Source: Sphingobacterium allocomposti (GTDB lineage: Bacteria; Bacteroidota; Bacteroidia; Sphingobacteriales; Sphingobacteriaceae). Taken from it: a stretch of 64,000 nt of DNA. The translations under genes were made by a program, and so were the position numbers. Below are positions 52,636 through 58,992 of this stretch, piece by piece. The stretch's first letter is position 1. Each line of letters opens with the position of its first letter. The stretch is taken from the NCBI RefSeq assembly GCF_008124885.1, contig NZ_VNHX01000026.1, positions 1-64,000 on the forward strand, read 5' to 3'. The notes under the pieces were generated by a model, which was given only the letters and a program-made list of their open reading frames with translations, had not been told where the DNA came from and did no database searches.

Positions 52636-53403
52636 ATGCAAGTAGATGTAGCAAGAGCCAAGAAGGTAAAAAGCATTTTAGTTACCTTACCAAAACCTGA
52701 AAATGATAAGTCTCCTTATTTTACGTTGGCAGAGAAATATAACCTGAAGTTAGATTTTAGAGGTTTTATTCATGTGGAGGGTGTGTCTGCTAAGGAGGTG
52801 CGCAAGGAAAAAATTAACTTTTCGGATTTTTCAGCGGTTATTTTCACCAGCAAAAATGCGGTCGATCATTTTTTTCGTGTGTGTGAGGAAATGCGCTACG
52901 AAGTGTCTTCGGAAATGAAGTACTTCTGTATTTCCGAAACTATTGCTCTTTATCTACAAAAGTATATTCAGTATCGCAAGCGTAAGATTTTCTTCGGCAA
53001 GCAAACAGCGAAAGACCTCGAAGAGGTATTAAAGAAACATAGCAAGGAGAAGTTTTTGTTTCCGTGCTCCGATGTAGCAAATGAGGAGACGCAAAAGTGG
53101 TTGCAGGACAACGGATATGATTTTACACCGGCCGTTCTCTTTCGTACGGTAATCAGTGACATTAAAGACCTGGAGAACGTTTTTTACGATGTTATTGTGT
53201 TTTTTAGTCCGTCGAGCGTACAGTCGCTCTATGAAAACTTCCCCGATTTCAAGCAAAATAATACACGCATTGCGGCGTTTGGAACGAGTACACAGCAGGA
53301 ATTGCTGAAGCATGGCCTGATTTTGGATATTCCGGCTCCTACACCTGAAGCACCAAGTATGACGATGGCCGTAGAACAGTATATCAAGCAGGTGAATAAA
53401 TAG
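52636..53403 (+). CDS. hemD: Uroporphyrinogen-III synthase
   Basis: The 255-residue protein (start MQVDVARAKKVKS) shows the two-domain HemD layout: ILVTLPKPENDKSPYFTLAEKY, DFSAVIFTSKNAVDHFF, FLFPCSDVANEETQKWL, VIVFFSPSSVQSLYENFP and IAAFGTSTQQELLKHG with the TPEAPSMTMAVEQYI end. It closes the tetrapyrrole ring with inversion of ring D. Sequence conservation in HemD is always low, so identity rests on the characteristic motifs and on co-occurrence with DUF4271. A strong terminator follows. Confidence 0.9.
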   Translation: MQVDVARAKKVKSILVTLPKPENDKSPYFTLAEKYNLKLDFRGFIHVEGVSAKEVRKEKINFSDFSAVIFTSKNAVDHFFRVCEEMRYEVSSEMKYFCISETIALYLQKYIQYRKRKIFFGKQTAKDLEEVLKKHSKEKFLFPCSDVANEETQKWLQDNGYDFTPAVLFRTVISDIKDLENVFYDVIVFFSPSSVQSLYENFPDFKQNNTRIAAFGTSTQQELLKHGLILDIPAPTPEAPSMTMAVEQYIKQVNK

Positions 53404-53415
53404 AAATTGATAGAC

Positions 53416-53463
53416 AGCCATAAAAAAGCAGAGCAACCTCATTGCTCTGCTTTTTTTATGGCT
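53416..53463 (+). terminator. Strong bidirectional terminator after hemD
   Basis: AGCCATAAAAAAGCAGAGCAA (53416-53436) pairs with TTGCTCTGCTTTTTTTATGGCT (53442-53463) around a 5-nt loop. The hairpin is followed by or contains runs of T and A on both strands, so it can end transcription from either side. Confidence 0.9.
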
Positions 53464-53529
53464 GTTGGGGTCGGAAGCGCGGTTTTGCATCCGCTCACGT
53501 CTGATGCAGACTACACGTTAGGAATGAAA

Positions 53530-53638
53530 GCGAAAGGTCATGACCTACAACTGGCATGAAATAGGAGATGGGCACGCCGGGGTTCGTGAATGAGCTATCG
53601 ATCGGATGTCAAGGAGCCTTGTAGTTTATGCGCTAATG
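53530..53638 (+). repeat. Hairpin-plus-box element, copy C
   Basis: A small palindrome AGGTCATGACCT lies at 53535-53546, then ACAACTGGCATGAAATAGG at 53547-53565, resembling the upstream box of copies A and B. Downstream a hairpin CAAGG-AG-CCTTG (53610-53621) is followed by AGTTTATGCGCTAATG (53623-53638). The whole lies between the hemD terminator and the cupin gene. Confidence 0.5.
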
Positions 53639-53787
53639 AGGTTCTGGGTTTAACCCCTAATAATCGGGACGGGCCGCTAATTGTGACAAAATTCTTATTT
53701 AGAGTGTGTAAAAATTAAGATAGTGAACGGTGTATTTAATAGAGATATTTTTTTAAGTTTGTAAGTAGTTGTTAAGCGTTAAGACTT

Positions 53788-54654
53788 GTGAAACTAAAAC
53801 CAGTAAATAGCATATCAGGAGTGTCTTCGAAAGAATTTGTTAGGGAATATCTTAACAAAGGGCAACCGGTTATTATAAAGGATTTTATCCGTCAGGACAG
53901 TCCTTGTTGGCAAAAATGGAGTTACGACTATTTTAAGGAAATAGCCGGGAATGAACAGATCGATGTGTATGGACGTGAAGAAGAGTCACAAAACCACGCT
54001 GCGAGCCCGCCGGTCGGTCGGATGAGCTTTGGCGAATATTTAGATAAGATCAGCTCAGAGCCTACCGAACTGCGCCTGTTTTTGTTTAACCTGTTGAAGA
54101 TCCGGCCGGAGCTTAAGAAAGATGTTATCTACAACGACGTTACCGGAGGAAAGGTTTTGCAGTGGTTGCCATATATGTTCTTTGGCGGAGAGGGATCGGC
54201 GACCCGGAACCACTTTGATATCGACATGTCCCATGTATTTATCTCGCAATTTCAGGGGACAAAACGAATCTGGTTGTTTCCGAACAGCCAGTCTGATTTA
54301 ATGTACAAGCTGCCCTATAACTTCCATAGCATCGCCAACCTGAAGATGAGTAATCCGGAGGAGTATCCGGGACTGAAATATCTTGATGGGTACGAGGCCG
54401 TTATCAACCCCGGTGACACCCTATATATGCCTGCAGGCTGGTGGCATTATATACAGTATGAGACCGAGGGATATTCCATCTCTGTCCGCGCATTGGCCAA
54501 TTCAGTCAGTGAAAAGCTAAAGGGCGCCCGAAATCTGTTTATCACGAGACACTTCGACGACACCATGCGCAAGATCTTTAAGCATAAATGGCTGGATTAC
54601 AAGATAGAGGTGGCTAAGAAGCGGGCTAATAGAGCCATACGTAAAAGAAGTTAG
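53788..54654 (+). CDS. JmjC-like cupin (cupin_8) protein
   Basis: The 288-residue protein is a cupin_8/JmjC-type fold. Metal-binding residues are visible as HFDIDMSHVF (HxD) and the second His in YMPAGWWHYIQYE, and RIWLFPNSQSDLMYKLPYNFH fits the substrate/2-oxoglutarate region. Such proteins hydroxylate proteins, tRNA or small molecules in a 2-oxoglutarate-dependent way. The start is GTG. It has a basic C-terminus (KRANRAIRKRS). Substrate and partners are not visible. Confidence 0.82.
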   Translation: MKLKPVNSISGVSSKEFVREYLNKGQPVIIKDFIRQDSPCWQKWSYDYFKEIAGNEQIDVYGREEESQNHAASPPVGRMSFGEYLDKISSEPTELRLFLFNLLKIRPELKKDVIYNDVTGGKVLQWLPYMFFGGEGSATRNHFDIDMSHVFISQFQGTKRIWLFPNSQSDLMYKLPYNFHSIANLKMSNPEEYPGLKYLDGYEAVINPGDTLYMPAGWWHYIQYETEGYSISVRALANSVSEKLKGARNLFITRHFDDTMRKIFKHKWLDYKIEVAKKRANRAIRKRS

Positions 54655-54655
54655 A

Positions 54656-54900
54656 AGTTAGATATAAGAAGTGAGATATAAGAAGTGAGATTTGAGTAGT
54701 GAGTATTTGAGACGCAAGATCTTGCGTCTCCACAGCTATATGCCATTAGCTATCAGCCATCTGCCATTTGGCAATAGCTATTAGCTTCACTTCACGACTT
54801 TACAAATCAACGACTTTACAGCTTACGGCTATCTGCCATTTGCCAATAGCTATTAACTTCACTTTACTACTTTACAAATCAACGACTTTACGGCTTATAG
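54656..54900. repeat. Intergenic repeat of 7-bp words, locus 3
   Basis: Between the cupin stop and the trpC stop, GCCATCT/GCCATTT words and two copies of the TTTACAAATCAACGACTTTA block are present in the same orientation as locus 1. Upstream of them AAGTGAGAT and GAGTAGTGAGTATTT run into the 22-bp palindrome at 54709. No gene is seen. Confidence 0.85.
54709..54730. repeat. 22-bp perfect palindrome, copy 1 of 4
   Basis: The sequence GAGACGCAAGA and its mirror form a perfect 22-bp palindrome. Identical palindromes lie at 59087-59108, 59466-59487 and 60033-60054. The flanks of copy 1 are the reverse complement of those of copy 2, so the elements are inserted in opposite orientation. Confidence 0.95.
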
Positions 54901-55686
54901 CTATTTCAGCTGGGCCGAAAATTCCTTAATCGCAGCCGCGGGATCCTCGGTTTTCATAAAGTTCTCTCCAATGAGGAAGCCATTGAAGCCGGCCTTTTTC
55001 AGTTGGTTGATCGTTTCTGGATCAGCTATCCCGCTTTCGGAGACCTTAATATAATGTTCAGGAATTTTTCCTACAAGATCATAAGAATGGTTGAGATCAA
55101 CATTAAAATTCTTTAGGTTGCGGTTGTTTACGCCAATGGCATCAACGCTGCTGGACAAGTTTGACGCCAGCTCATTTTCGTTGTGTACTTCCAATAAAAC
55201 GTTTAAACCAATATCTTTGGCATAGCAAGCGAGCTCCTCGACTTCGCCCGGAGATAGACATGCTGCGATTAGCAAGATGATGTCAGCTCCGTAGGCTTTT
55301 GCCTCCGCGATTTGATAAGTGTCAATAACAAACTCCTTGCGTAATAGCGGAAGTCTAAGAGCTTCTCTTGCGGCAGTCAGATCCGCCAGCGATCCTTTAA
55401 AGAACTCGGGATCCGTAAGTACCGAAACTGCTGAAGCGCCCGCTTCCTGATAGCCTTTCACGACGTCCTGGACAGCCGCACTGCCATTGATTAAACCTTT
55501 TGAAGGAGAAGCACGTTTGAATTCGGCGATGATACCGGTCCTCCCGGGGTGGAATATAGACTCTCTTAAAGAGTAGCACGTCCGGTTGAAAAGTGGATAT
55601 TGTTTCAATTCTTCGGCCGAAACCCGCTTTTTAGCTTCTGCGACTTCTGCTTTTTTTTGTGCTATTATCTTATCTAATATAGTCAT
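54901..55686 (-). CDS. trpC: Indole-3-glycerol phosphate synthase
   Basis: The 261-residue protein is a complete TrpC: ILDKIIAQKKAEVAEAKKR, IIAEFKRASPSKG with the catalytic Lys, AGASAVSVLTDPEFFKGSLADL, LPLLRKEFVIDTYQIAEAKAYGADIILLIAA, EVHNENELAS, INNRNLKNFNVDL and VSESGIADPETI. It forms indole-3-glycerol phosphate in tryptophan synthesis. It is the last trp gene on the minus strand here; trpD, trpF, trpB and trpA are not in the window. Confidence 0.97.
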   Translation of the reverse strand: MTILDKIIAQKKAEVAEAKKRVSAEELKQYPLFNRTCYSLRESIFHPGRTGIIAEFKRASPSKGLINGSAAVQDVVKGYQEAGASAVSVLTDPEFFKGSLADLTAAREALRLPLLRKEFVIDTYQIAEAKAYGADIILLIAACLSPGEVEELACYAKDIGLNVLLEVHNENELASNLSSSVDAIGVNNRNLKNFNVDLNHSYDLVGKIPEHYIKVSESGIADPETINQLKKAGFNGFLIGENFMKTEDPAAAIKEFSAQLK

Positions 55687-55783
55687 TGTTTGTTTTCTTA
55701 CTTGTTTGAAGGTTAAATAGGGCTGATAGATTAATAAGGTTCAGAAGCCATATCGGCTCCCCAACTTTATTTACTTTTCCAAA

Positions 55784-56359
55784 TCAGCTCTCCAACCAAT
55801 TCGCTATCAGTCTTTTTCCGTTTGTTGTTAGCACCGACTCTGGGTGAAACTGCATGCCGCGGACGTCATACTCAGTATGGGAGAGGGCCATGATCACGCC
55901 ATTCGCGTCTACAGCCGTAATTTTGAGACAAGCGGGCAGTGTGGCCTGGTCTACGGCCCAGGAGTGGTAACGGCCTATTTTTGCGTCGTGAGGATAGTTC
56001 CTAAACAGCCGCTCTTCCGGGTCGGTGACAATAAGGTCTGTGGCAACGCCATGCAAAGGTTTCGGCATATTGTATAAAGTTCCGCCAAATACCTCCGCTA
56101 TGGCCTGCTGGCCAAGGCAGATGCCTAGGATACTTTTGTGAGCCGCATACGTGCGGATAACATCCAATAACAAGCCGGCTTCCTCGGGTATGCCGGGACC
56201 GGGAGACAATAGAATCTTGTCATAAGCTTCGATCTCTTCCATCGCAAACTTATCATTTCTGAGGACGATGTAGTCCTGTTCCAGTTCCTGAAGAAGGTGA
56301 ACCAGGTTGTAAGTGAATGAGTCGTAGTTGTCAATCACCAATATTTTTTTATTGTTCAT
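55784..56359 (-). CDS. trpG: Anthranilate synthase glutamine amidotransferase subunit
   Basis: The 191-residue protein is a class I glutamine amidotransferase: ILVIDNYDSFTYNLVHLL at the N-terminus, LLSPGPGIPEEAG, SILGICLGQQAIAEVFGG with the catalytic Cys, and GMQFHPESVLT with the His-Glu of the triad. It supplies ammonia to TrpE. The start overlaps the end of the small gene upstream (56349-56359), so the two are translationally coupled. It might also serve p-aminobenzoate synthesis, but the operon context points to anthranilate. Confidence 0.95.
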   Translation of the reverse strand: MNNKKILVIDNYDSFTYNLVHLLQELEQDYIVLRNDKFAMEEIEAYDKILLSPGPGIPEEAGLLLDVIRTYAAHKSILGICLGQQAIAEVFGGTLYNMPKPLHGVATDLIVTDPEERLFRNYPHDAKIGRYHSWAVDQATLPACLKITAVDANGVIMALSHTEYDVRGMQFHPESVLTTNGKRLIANWLES

Positions 56360-56636
56360 GGCTGTCGTGCTGTTGATCTTTTAATTGTTTTTCTAAAATA
56401 TCGCGAAACTGGCGCTCCGCCTGCGCATAATTTAGCGGCGTACTAGGCCCGTAAAGCGTCGCGCTGGTCGGGGGGATGTTTGCGCCCAGCTCTGTGCGGG
56501 AGCTTTCTGCCAGTTCTTTCCTTTTTCTGATAAATGTTTCGCGAAGCGCTATCAGCTCGAGGATCCGATGATCTATGGTATCGATAGAAGCGTTTACGTG
56601 CGATACCGTTTCGCAATATTCCAGGGGACGTATCAT
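56349..56636 (-). CDS. Small chorismate-mutase-like protein of the trp operon
   Basis: The 95-residue protein has the type II (AroQ) chorismate-mutase core: VNASIDTIDHRILELIALRETFIRKRKELAESS, with the IDxIDxxILxLIxxR spacing. The pre-core LEYCETVSHV resembles the start of the PchB/isochorismate-pyruvate-lyase subgroup. Its C-terminal half is helical and ends in QQHDSHEQ. It overlaps both neighbours (the ATGs of trpG and the stop of trpE lie within 4-11 bases), so it is made with TrpE and TrpG. It may feed or regulate chorismate use, or may be a degenerate enzyme. Confidence 0.6.
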   Translation of the reverse strand: MIRPLEYCETVSHVNASIDTIDHRILELIALRETFIRKRKELAESSRTELGANIPPTSATLYGPSTPLNYAQAERQFRDILEKQLKDQQHDSHEQ

Positions 56637-58036
56637 AGTGTTTCGGCTATTTCCAATGCGCGGCGTAAGGCGGCGATCTTGTTGTTTACTTCCTGCAATT
56701 CTTTTTCCGCGTCCGAATCGAGAACAATACCGGCGCCGGCCTGGTAATGGAGCACGTTCTGCTTGCTGAGGAACGATCGGATCATAATAGCATGATTGAA
56801 ATCGCCGTTGAAGCCCATATAGCCGATGGCTCCGGAATAAAACGAGCGTTGCAGTCCTTCATAACGGTCTATAAGTGTCAGGGCCATATGTTTAGGCGCG
56901 CCCGAAAGCGTTCCTGCCGGAAACGTGTCGCCGACTACCTCAAAAGGATCGGAATAGCCATTTAACCTGCCCGAGACCTGAGAGACAAGGTGTATAATAT
57001 GGGAGTAGTATTGGGCTTCTTTATATGATTTGACCTGGACATTTGTACAGTGCCGGCTTAGGTCGTTGCGTGCTAAATCCACGAGCATTACGTGCTCTGC
57101 CGACTCTTTGGGGTCGTTTTTCAGCGCTTCGGCAATCTTTTCGTCTTGTTCCATGTCGCCCGTCCGTTTGAACGTGCCTGCTATCGGATAGATGGTGGCC
57201 TGCCCCTTTTTTATCGTAAGCTGGGCTTCCGGTGAGGAACCGAACAGCTTAAAGCCGCCGTAGTCGAAATAGAATAAATAGGGGGATGGATTAACTGATC
57301 GGAGAGCCCGGTACACGTTAAACTCGTCTCCTTGAAAGCGTGTCGAAAAAGCGCGGGACGGAACGATTTGAAAGACGTCGCCGCGCTGTATATGCTGTTT
57401 CATTTTATTAACCAGCAATATAAAGGCGTCGTCGGTCATGTTAGATTCTTCGTTCCCTTTTCTTTTAAAGTCGTATTCTGGGAAATTTTTGTTTTGTATC
57501 AGGTACTCTAGACGGTCAAGTTCCGAATGTTCGTGGTCGAGTAAATTTTCAAAGATGTATAGTTGGTTCCGGAAGTGATCTATGGCGATAACATACTTAT
57601 AGATATGGTATTGTAGATGCGGGATTTCGCGTGCTTGGTCGGGAGGTGTGGTCAGTGTTATGTCTTCAAAGTGTTCGATGGCGTCGAAGGTAAAATAGCC
57701 AAACAAGCCGGATGAAATTACCGGAAAGACCTCGTCTTCGGTTGTTGAAAACTGGCTACGGAATAGGGAGACTTCCTGGCAGAGGTCGATGGCGTTGGCA
57801 TCTTTGTAGATCGTGTCCGAATTAGGGTAACTGACGCGCAGCTGTTCACTGGTCAGTTGGATGCCCGCGATGGGGTGGCAGCAGATGTAACTAATGTTGT
57901 TGTCCCTGCTGTGGTATTCCGAACTTTCGAGAAGCAGGCTATTGGGAAATGTGTCCCGAAGCCGCAGATAAATGCTGACCGGAGTCGTTGTATCTGCAAG
58001 TATTTTTCTGTGTTGTGTCCTAATTTTGTGTGCCAT
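56633..58036 (-). CDS. trpE: Anthranilate synthase component I
   Basis: The 467-residue protein (start MAHKIRTQH) has the TrpE/chorismate-binding C-terminus: GDVFQIVPSRAFSTRF, YLFYFDYGGFKLFGSSPEAQLTI, YPIAGTFKRTG, MLVDLARNDLSRHC and FPAGTLSGAPKHMALTLIDRYE. It makes anthranilate from chorismate. N-terminal LLLESSEYH and the regulatory tryptophan-binding segment are typical. The frame runs upstream to 58099 through the attenuator terminator, so 58036 is the real start. The trp leader and terminator lie upstream. Confidence 0.97.
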   Translation of the reverse strand: MAHKIRTQHRKILADTTTPVSIYLRLRDTFPNSLLLESSEYHSRDNNISYICCHPIAGIQLTSEQLRVSYPNSDTIYKDANAIDLCQEVSLFRSQFSTTEDEVFPVISSGLFGYFTFDAIEHFEDITLTTPPDQAREIPHLQYHIYKYVIAIDHFRNQLYIFENLLDHEHSELDRLEYLIQNKNFPEYDFKRKGNEESNMTDDAFILLVNKMKQHIQRGDVFQIVPSRAFSTRFQGDEFNVYRALRSVNPSPYLFYFDYGGFKLFGSSPEAQLTIKKGQATIYPIAGTFKRTGDMEQDEKIAEALKNDPKESAEHVMLVDLARNDLSRHCTNVQVKSYKEAQYYSHIIHLVSQVSGRLNGYSDPFEVVGDTFPAGTLSGAPKHMALTLIDRYEGLQRSFYSGAIGYMGFNGDFNHAIMIRSFLSKQNVLHYQAGAGIVLDSDAEKELQEVNNKIAALRRALEIAETL

Positions 58037-58060
58037 CTTTTTATGTTTCTTAAAAGTATA

Positions 58061-58090
58061 AAAAAAAGCCCGACGTTTTATCGTCGGGCC
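58061..58090 (-). terminator. trp attenuator terminator
   Basis: On the minus strand GCCCGACG (58089-58082) pairs with CGTCGGGC (58075-58068) around ATAAAA, followed by seven T (58067-58061). It is an intrinsic terminator 25 bases before the trpE start. Its 5' arm can alternatively pair with CGTCGGG inside the leader (58153-58147), the antiterminator. Confidence 0.9.
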
Positions 58091-58125
58091 TACTTTCACA
58101 ATGGTTTTGGTTGATTATGAATATT

Positions 58126-58203
58126 TTATAACATACCAAATTCGCTCCCGACGCTTTTCGCTTCGAGCCACCACCAGTTTGTATGTAGATTCCTTATTGT
58201 CAT
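58126..58203 (-). CDS. trpL: trp leader peptide with three consecutive Trp codons
   Basis: A 25-codon frame starts with ATG at 58203 and stops with TAA at 58126. Codons 10-12 are TGG TGG TGG (58176-58168). It ends 36 bases before the terminator hairpin. Ribosome stalling at the Trp codons, about 15 bases before the CGTCGGG segment, would free it to pair with the terminator 5' arm and allow read-through. The peptide begins MTIRNLHTN and contains WWW. The order of leader, antiterminator and terminator is the classical attenuation layout. Confidence 0.88.
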   Translation of the reverse strand: MTIRNLHTNWWWLEAKSVGSEFGML

Positions 58204-58213
58204 TTGTACACCA

Positions 58214-58243
58214 CAAATTTATAATTATTTTTTGTTTATCAAA
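58214..58243 (-). promoter_or_regulatory. trp operon promoter
   Basis: TTTG (58243-58240) and TAAATTTG (58221-58214) are separated by 18 bp on the minus strand, close to the 19-21 bp usual in Bacteroidota. The start would be near 58206, only a few bases before the leader ATG. Confidence 0.6.
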
Positions 58244-58280
58244 CTTTTTTTGAGAAAAAAACAAACTTTACGATCAATCG

Positions 58281-58958
58281 TTAATCATTCAGCAAATCAG
58301 GCCTGCGTTCTTGTGTGCGTTTTAGCTGCTGCTCGTCGCGCCAGGCCGCGATCCTGGCTTCGTGTCCGCTCAGTAAGACGTCCGGAACTCTGTGGCCGCG
58401 CCAGTCGGCAGGCCGGGTATAAATCGGTGCATCGAGCAGGCCGTCCTGGAAGGAATCCGACAGCGCTGAAGTTTCGTCGGAAAGTACCCCGGGGATAAGC
58501 CGGGCGACAGCATCGACCAATATGGCAGCCGGTAGTTCGCCCCCTGAAAGCACATAGTCGCCAACGGAAATCTCTTTTGTTACAAACACGTCGCGGATGC
58601 GCTGGTCGATTCCTTTATAGTGACCGCACAGTATGATGATGTTTTGTGCCGAGGACAAAGCGTTCGCGATATGTTGGTTTAAAGTCTGTCCATCGGGAGT
58701 CATGTAGATAACTTCGTCATAAGTTCGTTCTGCCTGCAGTTTCTCTATGCACGCGGCAAAAGGTTCGATCTGCATAACCATTCCGGAGCCACCTCCGTAA
58801 GGGTAGTCATCGACCGATTTATGCTTGTTATTGGCATAATCCCTTAGATTGTGTACGTGTATCTCTACCAGGCCCTTTTTCTGTGCCCGCTGTAAGATGG
58901 AGTGCGCAAAAGGGCTTTCTAATAGGCCCGGTAATACGGTGATGATGTCGAATCGCAT
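58281..58958 (-). CDS. trmD: tRNA (guanine-N1)-methyltransferase
   Basis: The 225-residue protein is a full TrmD: MRFDIITVLPGLLESPFAHSIL, VEIHVHNLRDYANNKHKSVDDYPYGGGSGMVMQIEP (knot region), IILCGHYKGIDQRI (Asp), SVGDYVLSGGELPAAILVDAVARLIPGVL and DAPIYTRPADWRGHRVPDVLLSGHEARI. It methylates G37 of tRNAs reading CNN codons and prevents frameshifting. A promoter ends 4 bases before the ATG. It is divergent from the second SusCD block, with the tandem repeat in between. Confidence 0.97.
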   Translation of the reverse strand: MRFDIITVLPGLLESPFAHSILQRAQKKGLVEIHVHNLRDYANNKHKSVDDYPYGGGSGMVMQIEPFAACIEKLQAERTYDEVIYMTPDGQTLNQHIANALSSAQNIIILCGHYKGIDQRIRDVFVTKEISVGDYVLSGGELPAAILVDAVARLIPGVLSDETSALSDSFQDGLLDAPIYTRPADWRGHRVPDVLLSGHEARIAAWRDEQQLKRTQERRPDLLND

Positions 58959-58962
58959 GCTG

Positions 58963-58992
58963 CAAAGATAGTAAGTTATCTCCTAGCCGCAA
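58963..58992 (-). promoter_or_regulatory. trmD promoter with almost no leader
   Basis: TTG (58992-58990) and TATCTTTG (58970-58963) are separated by 19 bp on the minus strand. The -7 box ends 4 bases from the ATG at 58958. The start of the tandem repeat block overlaps the -33 box. Confidence 0.6.

Noticed and set aside
58037..58099. Longer trpE starting at 58099
   Set aside because: The extension is the attenuator terminator translated; the family N-terminus begins at 58036.
58232..58498. Plus-strand frame antisense to the 3' end of trmD
   Set aside because: It is basic (Arg-rich) because it mirrors a GC-rich gene in another frame, and no independent signal supports it.
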